Part shown: positions 32,476 to 40,110 of the stretch, one piece after another
How positions within the stretch are numbered: position 1 is the first letter of the stretch
Layout of the letters: every line of letters starts with the position of its first letter
From: JANQPX01 sp051010395
Lineage (GTDB): Bacteria; Pseudomonadota; Alphaproteobacteria; Geminicoccales; Geminicoccaceae
Length of the DNA stretch: 42,681 bases
Direction of reading: 5' to 3'
Assembly: GCA_051010395.1 (NCBI GenBank)
Contig: JBPCVQ010000432.1
Coordinates: 1-42,681, forward strand
Program-made: the position numbers and the translations under genes
The notes under the pieces: model-generated
Databases searched by the model: none
Told to the model about the DNA's origin: nothing
The model's input: only the letters and a program-made list of their open reading frames with translations

Positions 32476-33576
32476 TCCGCTGGCCAGCGGCCGGTGGTTT
32501 TCTTTCGCTGTTTGGTGTCGATCGTCGCGAAATGACCTCGTGAAGCGGCCGAGCTGCCAGATGTTGCGCAGGAGAGCTTCCGCGAAACGGGAGCGCTGGT
32601 TGAAGATGAAGCGCTGGGCCAGGAGGTGACGCGCCATCGGCCGCGGCGCCAGCGCCAGTGCTGCCGCCCAGGTGGCGTGCATGACGCGCTGGCCGGGGTC
32701 GAGCACCGAGCCGAAGGCGGCGCGCAGCGTCGGCAGCAGCAGACTGAGGCGCTTGGCCGGCTTCAGCACGGCCGCAGCGAGGCGGCTTTCCCAATAAGCG
32801 AGGTCGTTCTCGATGACGTTGTTGGGCAGCAGCAGGCCGAGGCGCTTGCAGCTATCGGCGAGATAGCGGGCCCGTTCCCGAGAATCCTGAATATAGCGCT
32901 CGAACCGTTCGACGGTAAGCTCGCTGTGCGCCGATGTATTGCGTTCATGCACGCGATATCCGCCGAGTGTCTTGCGCAGTGTCTGCACATCGCCATAGAG
33001 CGGAGCTGCCGCATTGAGCGCGTCATCGATATCGCAGTCATAGTCGGAAGGGATTGGCATCACCTCTTCCAGAAACTGGCGGGAAAACGCCGTGCCGGAT
33101 GTGGTGGTGGCAGGGTAGACGCCGGCGCGAAACAGCTCGGCGCGGATCGTCGACGGCGTGAGGCCGTGCGGGTATTTCGGAAAGACCGTATTGACCAGGT
33201 CACCTTTGCTGTTGATCGCCTGAAGTGCGTATTGCACCTTGACCGTGGCAGGCGTCCAGAGCGCCATGATGTCGGCAGCGGCAAAAGGTTCGAGGTAGTC
33301 GTCACTGTCGAGGAAGATGACGATGTCGTGCCGGCAGCGCTCGAGCCCGCTGGCGCAGCTCAGGATCTGACCTTGGTTGTCCTGGAACAGGGCCTCGATG
33401 CGATCGCCGTAGCTCTTGATGATATCGATCGACCCGTCGGTCGAACCATCGTCGACCACGATGACCTGAAGCTGATCGCAGTGTTGAGCAAGGGCACTGT
33501 CGATGGCTGTGCGTAAATATCGGCTATAGTTATATGAGCTGACGACGACGCTCAGCCCCATTTCTCTCGAGAGCAA
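32422..33576 (-). CDS. Family 2 glycosyltransferase
   Basis: A 384-residue protein with a GT-A fold at the N-terminus: LSVVVSSYNYSRYLRTAIDS, QVIVVDDGSTDGS, the metal-binding DxD in IFLDSDDYLEPF, and the acceptor region around TTTSGTAFSRQFLEE with PSDYDCDIDDALN. GT2 enzymes move a sugar from a nucleotide sugar to lipid or polysaccharide acceptors at the cytoplasmic face of the membrane. The C-terminal 150 residues are helical and of unknown role. TTG 33576 has a GGAG at proper distance; ATG 33561 starts five codons later. No other polysaccharide genes are near, so the product cannot be guessed. It overlaps the flavoprotein gene tail to tail by 54 bases. Confidence 0.85.
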   Translation of the reverse strand: MLSREMGLSVVVSSYNYSRYLRTAIDSALAQHCDQLQVIVVDDGSTDGSIDIIKSYGDRIEALFQDNQGQILSCASGLERCRHDIVIFLDSDDYLEPFAAADIMALWTPATVKVQYALQAINSKGDLVNTVFPKYPHGLTPSTIRAELFRAGVYPATTTSGTAFSRQFLEEVMPIPSDYDCDIDDALNAAAPLYGDVQTLRKTLGGYRVHERNTSAHSELTVERFERYIQDSRERARYLADSCKRLGLLLPNNVIENDLAYWESRLAAAVLKPAKRLSLLLPTLRAAFGSVLDPGQRVMHATWAAALALAPRPMARHLLAQRFIFNQRSRFAEALLRNIWQLGRFTRSFRDDRHQTAKENHRPLASGSAGLPFATVKGNDDARV

Positions 33577-33804
33577 AAGGGTCTCCGAAGATAAGGAAAA
33601 TATTTATAGTCAGATTTAACTAAACCTAGCAGTGAAAATAATCGTACTCAATTCTACTTTTTTTGGCAATGTTGCCGCTCGCATTTTGCAACAGCGTCAT
33701 GTCGAAAATCGAGCCTGTTGCGTCGAAAACACGATAGAGTTCCGCTGCTCCTGCTGTTACCTCATGTTCAAACAAGCCAATCGCGCATTGAAGGAGGCTT
33801 TTCC
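33577..33804. promoter_or_regulatory. Divergent promoter region with several small dyads
   Basis: In this gap between the divergent glycosyltransferase and MttB genes lie GGCAATGTTGCC (33665-33676), the inverted pair GCAACAG (33688-33694) with CTGTTGC (33715-33721), and two direct GTCGAAAA words. They look like regulator sites for the MttB gene. The ribosome-binding site AAGGAGG (33791-33797) fixes its start at 33805. Confidence 0.4.
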
Positions 33805-35349
33805 ATGGCGACGGCACGGTCGGTTCAGCGGGAGGGGAGACGCGGCGGACGCGCGTCTCGGCGTGAGGCGCGCGGCAGCTTCGAGGTGCAGGCGTGGCCG
33901 GTATTGGAGCGCAAGGTGCCGACCTATGAGGTGTTGAGCGAGGACCGGCTTGAGATGATCCACCAGGCCTCGCTCAAGTTGCTCCAGGACGTCGGGATCG
34001 ACTTTCGGGATGAGGAGGCGCTGTCTATGTGGCGGGACGCCGGCGCCGATATCAGGGGCGAGCGTGTGCGCATCCCGGAAGAACTGCTGATGGCGCTCGT
34101 CGCCAAGGCGCCGGGCCGCTTTACCGTAACGGCGAGAAACCCGGAACGCAGCACCGAGATTGGCGGCAGCCGGGTGGCGTTTGCGCCCACTTACGGCTCG
34201 CCCTTCGTCTACGACTTCGAGGGTGAGCGCCGCTACGGCACACTGGAAGATCTGAACAACTTCCACAAACTCGCTTATATGTCGCCGGTGCTGCACAACA
34301 CCGGTGCGGTGGTCTGCGAGCCGGTCGATATCTCCGTGCCCAAGCGTCATCTGCACATCACCTACAGTGCGCTCAAGCATTCGGACAAGCCCTTCATGGG
34401 CCCGGTCACCGCACCCGAGCGCGCGGCCGATGCCGTCGAGATGGCAAGGATTGTGTTCGGGCCCGAGACGGTCGAAGCGGGGCCGGTGATGCTGTCCCTG
34501 ATGAACTGCAATTCGCCGCTGGTCTGGGACGAGACCATGCTCGGCGCGATGAAGGTCTATGCTCGGGCGAACCAGGCCTGCATCGTCTCGCCCTTCCTGA
34601 TGGCTGGCGCCAATGCGCCGGCGAGTGCGGCGGCCGCGGTTGCCCAGCTCAATGCGGAGGCGCTTGCCGGCATCGCGTTCACCCAGCTCTGCCGGGCGGG
34701 CGCGCCGGTGATCTACGGCCATTTCATCGCGACCATCTCGATGAAGTCAGGGGCACCCATGGCCGGTACGCCGGAGATGGGCCTGATGAACCTGATGATC
34801 GGCCAGCTTGCCCGTAAATACGGGATGCCGCTGCGATCATCGGGGATGATGGCTGGTTCCAAGAAAGTGGATGCCCAGGCGGCTTACGAGTCGATCCAGA
34901 CCATGTTCCCGGTGTTCCTCGCCGGCACCAACTACGTGATGCACAGCTGTGGCTGGGACGAGTCGGGCCTGGCCGCGAGTTTCTCGAAGTTCGTCCTCGA
35001 TTGCGAGCAGATCGAGATGTTCTACCGCTTCGGTCAGGGGCCGCAGTTCGGCGATTTCGACGAAGCCGTCGCGACCATCGGCGAGGTCGGCCCGGGCGGT
35101 CACTATCTCGGCACGGAGCACACCCAGAACCACTTCCAGACCGCCTTCTACATGCCCGAGCTCGCAGACGCCAACAGCTATGAGCAATGGCTGGCCGAGG
35201 GCAAGAAGGACGCGAGCGAGCGCGCGGTCGAGAAGGCGAAGGCGATGCTCCAGGCCTACCAGGCCCCGGCTCTCGATCCGGCGATCGACGAAGCCCTCCT
35301 GGCCTTCATCGCCGAGCGCGAGGCTGTGCTGCCGGACAGCGTGGAGTAA
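33805..35349 (+). CDS. MttB-superfamily methyltransferase without pyrrolysine
   Basis: A 514-residue cytosolic protein of the trimethylamine methyltransferase (MttB) superfamily: YEVLSEDRLEMIHQASLKLL and DVGIDFRDEEAL at the N-terminus, then GSPFVYDFEGERRYGTLEDL, PVLHNTGAVVCEPVDISVP and CGWDESGLAASFSKFVLD in the barrel. Archaeal MttB needs pyrrolysine at an in-frame amber codon. This frame has no internal TAG, so it belongs to the large non-Pyl group that includes glycine-betaine and carnitine demethylases (MtgB/MtcB type), which move a methyl group to a corrinoid protein. No corrinoid protein or second methyltransferase lies next to it. The frame is open to 33718, but AAGGAGG before ATG 33805 fixes the start. 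An Arg-rich N-terminal tail of about 25 residues is unusual. Confidence 0.9.
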   Translation: MATARSVQREGRRGGRASRREARGSFEVQAWPVLERKVPTYEVLSEDRLEMIHQASLKLLQDVGIDFRDEEALSMWRDAGADIRGERVRIPEELLMALVAKAPGRFTVTARNPERSTEIGGSRVAFAPTYGSPFVYDFEGERRYGTLEDLNNFHKLAYMSPVLHNTGAVVCEPVDISVPKRHLHITYSALKHSDKPFMGPVTAPERAADAVEMARIVFGPETVEAGPVMLSLMNCNSPLVWDETMLGAMKVYARANQACIVSPFLMAGANAPASAAAAVAQLNAEALAGIAFTQLCRAGAPVIYGHFIATISMKSGAPMAGTPEMGLMNLMIGQLARKYGMPLRSSGMMAGSKKVDAQAAYESIQTMFPVFLAGTNYVMHSCGWDESGLAASFSKFVLDCEQIEMFYRFGQGPQFGDFDEAVATIGEVGPGGHYLGTEHTQNHFQTAFYMPELADANSYEQWLAEGKKDASERAVEKAKAMLQAYQAPALDPAIDEALLAFIAEREAVLPDSVE

Positions 35350-35426
35350 GCGATCGCTGCAGCTGGCTCATCGGTCGTGACTGCGACATGATGAGATCGT
35401 TCGATGACGTTTCGCGTGAAGCTTGG

Positions 35427-35547
35427 TGGTGTGACCAAAAAGAAAAATTCCTTTGGAATCCTCAGAAAATGGCGGCATACCGTCGATCTTGGTGATGGCA
35501 GAGGAAACCAAATGATGTGGTCACACCACTGATGTGATCATACCACT
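35427..35547 (-). repeat. Dispersed repeat, copy G: tandem cores plus an opposing core
   Basis: On the minus strand the element starts on the AG of the lpxR stop codon with two tandem 17-base units, AGTGGTATGATCACATC (35547-35531) and AGTGGTGTGACCACATC (35530-35514), then ATTTGGTTTCC and GGTATGCCG (35481-35473). A further core, TGGTGTGACCA, stands at 35427-35437 on the plus strand. The copy thus has opposing cores at both ends and fills the convergent gap between the MttB gene and lpxR. Confidence 0.7.
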
Positions 35548-36586
35548 AAAGCCTGAGCGACAAGCTCAGAGCGCCAAAGGTTTGGCGGGGTTGGCCTTCG
35601 AATTCCTGACTTCGGTAGACATGGGTGTAAGCGATGCGAGCCTTATCGAAGGTCAGCGCCAGACCCAGGCGCGCCTCGCCGACCAGCCTGTTCTTGTCCA
35701 CACTTGGCCCGTCATCCTGGAAAGTGTTGCCGTCGAGAAAGATGTTGCGGCCGACCACGCGCCCTTCCAGGCCGCCGAATACATAGGCCGAGAAGCCTTC
35801 CTGGGGTGGGAAATAATCGGATCCGGGCAGGCTTGGGCGGATGACAGGTGGGCCGTGGTCATCCGGGAGAAAGTTGCCGAGACGGAAGGTCACCCCGCCG
35901 GCGCCGAAGATGTGAATATTGCCGAGAGCCAGGCTAAGTTCGGGGGTGACGTCGAAGAACAGATCGGGAAGCCGATCATGCGGTGTGAGGTCGACATCGA
36001 AAGCACCGGTCCATTGACGACCATAAAAGAGATTGATGCCCGGTTCGTTGTCGAGCTGGTTTCCCCAGCCCTGCGGATCGGTCGCATTGGTCAGATCGTG
36101 AATGGCGCTTTGCAGCTCTTCCACGCCTGACAGCGGCCCTACGACACCTAGCTGCAGTTCGAGGCTCTCAAGATATCGTGGATGAGCGGACCTGGGTACG
36201 ACCTCTCGTTCCAGGCCCAAGCCGAGATACAGCCATCCGGCATAGGGGTGATCGTCCTCGATCAGCTCTCTTTCGGCGAGATCATCGGGTGTAAAGGCGC
36301 TCTGACCAATTGAATAAGTCGCTCGGCTGCGGGTCAACGCGCTGCTGTCTGGCGTTGCAGGTATGACATCACGCAACCATCGCGGCTCGGAGGTCACGCA
36401 GGCAAGGCGCAGGCCACCGGTATAGTGCCGATCGGTCCCGGCCACCGCGTCATTGTCGAGCTGCAGCGAAACGACGTCGCAAAGGCCGGAGCCGTCCGCT
36501 GCCTCTGCGGCCGCAAACGTCGCCGTCGACATGGCGGCCAGCTCGAGCACGAGCGCGGACAACAGGAGACGACCGGAATGGTGCAT
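35546..36586 (-). CDS. lpxR: LpxR-family outer-membrane lipid A 3'-O-deacylase
   Basis: A 346-residue protein with a signal peptide (MHHSGRLLLSALVLELAAMS to FAA-AEA) and the LpxR (DUF2219) pattern. The key segment LDNDAVAGTDRHYTGGLRLA carries the Asn, Asp, Thr, Asp and Arg of the family active site, and DDHPYAGWLYLGLGLER is the second conserved block. The rest forms strands of a 12-stranded barrel (GVVGPL, VTPELSLALGNIHIFGAGG, ARLGLALTFDKARIAYTHVY) and ends in ALSLSLRL. LpxR removes the 3'-acyloxyacyl group of lipid A in the outer leaflet, which changes immune and antibiotic properties. ATG 36586 is chosen because it starts the signal peptide. Its promoter region carries tandem repeats, and its stop runs into repeat copy G. 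Confidence 0.9.
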   Translation of the reverse strand: MHHSGRLLLSALVLELAAMSTATFAAAEAADGSGLCDVVSLQLDNDAVAGTDRHYTGGLRLACVTSEPRWLRDVIPATPDSSALTRSRATYSIGQSAFTPDDLAERELIEDDHPYAGWLYLGLGLEREVVPRSAHPRYLESLELQLGVVGPLSGVEELQSAIHDLTNATDPQGWGNQLDNEPGINLFYGRQWTGAFDVDLTPHDRLPDLFFDVTPELSLALGNIHIFGAGGVTFRLGNFLPDDHGPPVIRPSLPGSDYFPPQEGFSAYVFGGLEGRVVGRNIFLDGNTFQDDGPSVDKNRLVGEARLGLALTFDKARIAYTHVYRSQEFEGQPRQTFGALSLSLRL

Positions 36587-36605
36587 GTCTCGTTCGTACC
36601 TTGAA

Positions 36606-36657
36606 GCGGATGAGCAATGACGAATGAGAATTGCAATGACGGACGAGAATTGCAATG
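36606..36657. repeat. Short tandem repeats upstream of lpxR
   Basis: Two adjacent 19-base units, ACGAATGAGAATTGCAATG (36620-36638) and ACGGACGAGAATTGCAATG (36639-36657), equal at 17 positions, preceded by a shorter third copy (36606-36619). They lie 20-71 bases before the lpxR start and may be regulator sites. The rest of the 301-base gap 36587-36887 shows only a small hairpin, GAAGCAAGTGCTTC (36808-36821), and no gene. Confidence 0.6.
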
Positions 36658-36887
36658 GTTTAACAGGCAGGCCGTGTTCAATAGAAACCAACGAGCACGG
36701 AGCCTTCGCTGACCCAATAGGAAACCGCTATACAAAACGGCTCCGAAATTCGCCGACTTCAGGGGCGGCCTCGAGGTGCTGAACAAACCACCATCGGAAC
36801 CCACGCCGAAGCAAGTGCTTCAATGCGTGACCCCTCTCTTCGAGCACGAGCCGGCACATCTTTGCGGCATTGAAACAGCAATGTGGT

Positions 36888-37472
36888 TCATGCCAGAATT
36901 TCGGCGACTTTCATCTGTAATGCGGGGATGACTTCGGCCTCGAACCAGGGATGACGCTTCAGCCAGGGGCGGTTGCGCGGCGAGGGGTGGGGAAGTGGGA
37001 AACAGTCCGGCATGTAGTCCCGAAAATCGCGCACGGTTTCGGTGAGTGTCGGCTTGGCGCTTGTGGCGAGATGATAGGCAAGGGCGTAGCGGCCGATCAC
37101 GACGGTGAGACGGATTTTTGGCATCACCGCAAGAAGTTTCGCTCGCCACGCTGGCGCGCATTTCGGTGATGGTGGGAGGTCGCCGCTCTTGCCGCGCCCC
37201 GGATAGCAGAAAGCCATGGGGAGGATCGCGACCTGGCTCGGGTCGTAGAAGGTCGCGCGCTCGATGCCGAGCCAGGCGCGCAGCGTCTCGCCGGAAGGGT
37301 CGTCGAACGGGATGCCCGTTGCGTGGACCTTGCGGCCAGGCGCTTGACCGGCGATCAGAAGGCGCGCCTCAGAGCCGACCTGAAAGACAGGCCGCGGCCC
37401 TTCCGGCAGTTGGTCGGCGCAGATCCTGCAGGCTCTGGCCGTGCTGATCAGATCGAGGGCTTCATCGCGCAT
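36888..37472 (-). CDS. Uracil-DNA glycosylase family protein
   Basis: A 194-residue cytosolic protein of the uracil-DNA glycosylase superfamily (COG1573 group). It shows LLIAGQAPGRKVHATGIPFDDPSG, the first active-site motif, a middle strand TVVIGRYALAYHL, and the second motif region CFPLPHPSPRNRPWLKRHPWF, in which the HPSPRN segment corresponds to the usual substrate-gripping motif. Four N-terminal Cys/aromatic residues (CRICADQL) are seen, but a complete Fe-S set of the family 4 type is not. The expected role is base excision or a related nucleotide-binding function; activity is not proven. AGGA seven bases before the ATG supports the start. Confidence 0.85.
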   Translation of the reverse strand: MRDEALDLISTARACRICADQLPEGPRPVFQVGSEARLLIAGQAPGRKVHATGIPFDDPSGETLRAWLGIERATFYDPSQVAILPMAFCYPGRGKSGDLPPSPKCAPAWRAKLLAVMPKIRLTVVIGRYALAYHLATSAKPTLTETVRDFRDYMPDCFPLPHPSPRNRPWLKRHPWFEAEVIPALQMKVAEILA

Positions 37473-37625
37473 GGCACATCCTGCCGCCGAAGCGACGGTT
37501 GAGCAAGGCAGTCTTCTCTTGTTCCCGGGCTCACTTGTTTCAGGGCCAGCTGTCCGCTATGCGGGAATGAAGCTGGAGTGAGGCTTCGTCGAACCGGGGC
37601 CCTTGCCAATAAAAGGAGTGCCTCG

Positions 37626-38930
37626 ATGCCGACGTCCCTTGCCGCCGACCTTCTCGCTCGCGCTGATACGGACAGACCCGTGACAGTCGGCCTTGCCGGT
37701 TGCGGTCAGATGGGGACCGACATCATCTGCCAGATCGAGCAGATGCCGGGACTGCGTTTGGGTGCGGTTGCCGAACTCGATGTGGGAGTGGCCAAGGAAG
37801 CGGCTGCCATAGCCGGTATCGACGCCGAGCGGACTGGGTTCGGCCGGGACGGCAACACCATCGATCGCTTGATCGAGACAGGACGCCTCGCCCTCGTCGA
37901 AGACGCGATGCAGCTTCCTTTGAGCGGCCTGGTCGACGTCATCATCGATGCCACCGGCAATCCGAACTTCGGCGCTGATCTGACGCTTCAGGCGATCGGC
38001 GGCGGTAAGGCAGTTGTGATGATGAACGTTGAATGCGACGTCACCATCGGCCGCTTCCTGGCGGCAGAGGCTCGACAAGCAGGCGTCGTTTATACGGGGG
38101 CGGCTGGCGACGAGCCCGCCGCGACCATCGAGCTGATCGAGTTCGCGAAAAACCTAGGCATGACCGTGGTCGCCGCCGGTAAAGGTAAAAACAACCCCCT
38201 CAACGTGGAAGCCACGCCCGACCTCTATGTAACCGAGGCCCGCGCCCGGGCTATGAATGCGAGGATGCTGGTCGAATTCGTCGATGGCTCCAAGACCATG
38301 ATCGAGATGGTCGCGATCGCGAATGCCACCGGCCTCGTCCCCGATATCCCCGGCATGCACGGGCCCGAAGCCGGGCTGGCCGAACTGGCCTCCGTGCTTT
38401 GTCCTATGGAAGACGGTGGGGTGCTGAACCGGAAGGGCGTGGTTGACTATTCCATCGGCAAGGGTGTCGCCCCCGGGGTTTTCTGCATCGTCGAGATGAA
38501 CCACCCGCGGCTCACCGAGCGCATGATCGACCTCAAAGTGGGGGAGGGGCCTTACTTTCCGCTCTACCGACCCTATCATCTCACCAGCATGGAGGTGCCG
38601 CTCTCGGCCGCGCGCGCCGTGCTCTATGGCAAGGCCGACATGACGCCGCTCGATCGCCCGGTCGCCGAAGTTGGCGCACTCGCCAAGAGGGACCTCGCGC
38701 CCGGCGAACGCTTGGACAAGATCGGCGAATACACCTATCGCGGCTTCGCACTCTCCTACGAAGATGCCAGGGAGAAAGGCGCGTTGCCGCTGGGTCTCGC
38801 CGAGGGGGCTTTGGTCAACACCGCGGTGAAGAAAGGCGAGCTTCTAACCTATGCCAATTGCACGCCGGACGAGAGCCTGACCATCACCCGTCTCCGAAAA
38901 CGCCAGGACCAGACGGCTGCTGGCGGATAG
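37626..38930 (+). CDS. Homoserine-dehydrogenase-like oxidoreductase with C-terminal SAF domain
   Basis: A 434-residue protein. Residues 15-160 form a Rossmann NAD(P) domain (VTVGLAGCGQMGTDIICQI, VDVIIDATGNPNFGADL), followed by a homoserine-dehydrogenase-like catalytic part (GRFLAAEARQAGVVYTGAAG, DEPAATIELIEFAKNLGM, AAGKGKNNPLN). The last 70 residues are a SAF domain (VAEVGALAKRDLAPGERLDK, FALSYEDAREKGALPLGLAE). This architecture matches COG4091, predicted homoserine dehydrogenases that are usually found in carbohydrate or sugar-acid catabolic clusters rather than in threonine synthesis; the substrate is unknown. AAGGAG seven bases before ATG 37626 fixes the start; the frame is open to a GTG at 37578. 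It lies 90 bases before the Crp/Fnr gene. Confidence 0.85.
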   Translation: MPTSLAADLLARADTDRPVTVGLAGCGQMGTDIICQIEQMPGLRLGAVAELDVGVAKEAAAIAGIDAERTGFGRDGNTIDRLIETGRLALVEDAMQLPLSGLVDVIIDATGNPNFGADLTLQAIGGGKAVVMMNVECDVTIGRFLAAEARQAGVVYTGAAGDEPAATIELIEFAKNLGMTVVAAGKGKNNPLNVEATPDLYVTEARARAMNARMLVEFVDGSKTMIEMVAIANATGLVPDIPGMHGPEAGLAELASVLCPMEDGGVLNRKGVVDYSIGKGVAPGVFCIVEMNHPRLTERMIDLKVGEGPYFPLYRPYHLTSMEVPLSAARAVLYGKADMTPLDRPVAEVGALAKRDLAPGERLDKIGEYTYRGFALSYEDAREKGALPLGLAEGALVNTAVKKGELLTYANCTPDESLTITRLRKRQDQTAAGG

Positions 38931-38960
38931 GGCGAACCGCCATTATGTCAAAAAACGCAT

Positions 38961-38974
38961 TTGCCGCATGGCAA
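38961..38974. promoter_or_regulatory. Crp/Fnr-type dyad upstream of the crp/fnr gene
   Basis: TTGCCGCATGGCAA is a perfect 5-4-5 dyad (TTGCC-N4-GGCAA), the spacing of Fnr/FixK/Nnr-type operators. A possible -10 box TAGAAT lies at 38998-39003, which would place the dyad centre near -42, the class II activator position. It may be an own operator of the regulator encoded from 39021. Confidence 0.5.
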
Positions 38975-39020
38975 CTCGACGCCGCGATATTGGCTGTTAG
39001 AATGCGCGCGGGGGGAGATT

Positions 39021-39731
39021 ATGATGAATGATAATGAGGCCGCTGGTCGCCGAGCACTGCTCGCCCAGCATTTTCTGCTGGCCCAGCTCGATGAGGCCGC
39101 TCTGGATACGCTGCTTGCCGTGGCCAGCGAGCGCCGTTTCACCAATGGCCAGGTGATTTTCCAGAAAGGCGATCCCGGCACCAGCATGATGGCCGTGCTG
39201 AGTGGGCGCGTACGCATCAGCGCCTATTCGGAAGACGGGCGCGAGATCATCTTGAACATGGTCGATCCCGGCCAGCTCTTCGGCGAGATCGCCCTGCTCG
39301 ACGGCAAGGAACGCAGCGCCGATGCCACCGCCATGGGCAAGACCGAGCTCCTAATTCTCGATCGCCGCGATTTTCTGCCCTTTCTCGAGCGAAACCCGAA
39401 GATCGCCGTGCAGCTCATCGAGGTCCTGTGCGACCGGGTCCGGCGCACCAGCGAGATGGTGGAGAGCATCGCCTTCCTCGATTTCGGGGCAAGGCTGGCG
39501 AGGCTTCTCCTGCAGATGGCGAAAAACTACGGCAAGCCGACCGACGATGGCCTCCTGATCGACCTCCGTATCTCCCAGGCCGACCTCGGCAACCTCATCG
39601 CCTCCACCCGCGAGAGCGTCAACCGCCAGCTCAGCGCCTGGACCCAAGAAGGCGTCATCGCCGTCGACCAGGGCAAAATCACGCTCATCGATGAGGAGTC
39701 CCTCGAGCTGATGGCCCAAAGCATCGTATGA
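39021..39731 (+). CDS. Crp/Fnr-family transcription regulator
   Basis: A 236-residue cytosolic regulator with an N-terminal cyclic-nucleotide-binding-type domain. It shows RRFTNGQVIFQKGDPGTSMM, VLSGRVRISAYSEDGREIIL and the phosphate-binding-cassette-like PGQLFGEIALLDGKERSADA, which is well preserved and allows cAMP-type ligand binding. A long dimer helix follows, and then a helix-turn-helix with ISQADLGNLIASTRESVNRQ. The four Cys of oxygen-sensing Fnr are absent, so a Crp-like ligand sensor is more likely. ATG 39021 or 39024 both follow GGGGGGAG; upstream in-frame codons to 38961 cross the probable operator and are unlikely to be used. The stop codon is the first base of repeat copy E. Confidence 0.88.
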   Translation: MMNDNEAAGRRALLAQHFLLAQLDEAALDTLLAVASERRFTNGQVIFQKGDPGTSMMAVLSGRVRISAYSEDGREIILNMVDPGQLFGEIALLDGKERSADATAMGKTELLILDRRDFLPFLERNPKIAVQLIEVLCDRVRRTSEMVESIAFLDFGARLARLLLQMAKNYGKPTDDGLLIDLRISQADLGNLIASTRESVNRQLSAWTQEGVIAVDQGKITLIDEESLELMAQSIV

Positions 39732-39768
39732 GTGGCGTGGCCACTCCATTGACGCTGTCGCGGAGCTA
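39731..39768 (+). repeat. Dispersed stop-anchored repeat, copy E (left part only)
   Basis: It starts on the last base of the crp/fnr stop codon with AGTGGC-GTG-GCCACT, the longest dyad in the set, and continues CCATTGACGCTGTCG, close to copy A. The right half with GGTATGCGG is missing; a broken acetyltransferase gene follows directly. Confidence 0.65.
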
Positions 39769-39772
39769 GACG

Positions 39773-40020
39773 ATGGAGCTGTCTTTTCGCCTCGATGATT
39801 TGCGGGGGGCGGAGGTTCAGGAGCTGCTCAGGTGCCATCTCGACACCATGGCCGGGGCATCGCCGCGCGCATCCTTGAGCATATCATGGACGAGGCCAGG
39901 CGACGCCGCTACCAGCGCCTCAGCCTCGAAACCGGCTCTATGGCCGCCTTCGTCACCTGCTCGCCCTTCGCCGGCTATCGCCTGGACCCGAACAGCGTGT
40001 TCATGACCCGTGAGCTCTAG
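39773..40020 (+). pseudogene. Decayed GNAT-family N-acetyltransferase
   Basis: The first 25 codons (MELSFRLDDLRGAEVQELL, then RCHLDTM) match the start of a common GNAT protein of about 150 residues. After about 39845 the meaningful sequence is in another frame: RHHGRGIAARILEHIMDEAR, RRYQRLSLETGSMAAF and YRLDPNSVFMTREL to TAG 40018. The central part that holds the first half of the fold (about 50 residues) is missing, and a second short loss removes the segment between GSMAAF and FAGYRLDP. The gene cannot make a working enzyme. It stands between repeat copies E and D, whose recombination may have caused the loss. Confidence 0.75.
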
Positions 40021-40028
40021 ACTTCCCC

Positions 40029-40110
40029 CCCGATAAAGGACCGCATACCCTGCGCTAACCTGGCTCATTCTTCGAAGGCGGTTCAAAGTCCATGACGTGG
40101 TCACACCACC
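40029..40110 (-). repeat. Dispersed repeat, copy D (full, 82 bp, inverted)
   Basis: Read on the minus strand from 40110 it starts with GGTGGTGTGACCACGTCAT, contains CGCCTTCGAAGAATGAGCC and has GGTATGCGGTCC at offset 61, the same spacing as B and C. It covers ATG 40092 and the first six codons of the E1 gene, so the dyad lies over the translation start. Confidence 0.8.

Noticed and set aside
33805..35349. Pyrrolysine decoding in the MttB homologue
   Set aside because: There is no in-frame TAG before the TAA stop, and no pyl genes are in the window.
38961..39020. A longer Crp/Fnr protein starting at 38961
   Set aside because: That start has no ribosome-binding site and would lie on the probable operator; GGGGGGAG before 39021 is much better.
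2360..40110. The repeats as a CRISPR array
   Set aside because: The copies are single or at most double, lie kilobases apart at gene ends, and have no spacers or cas genes.
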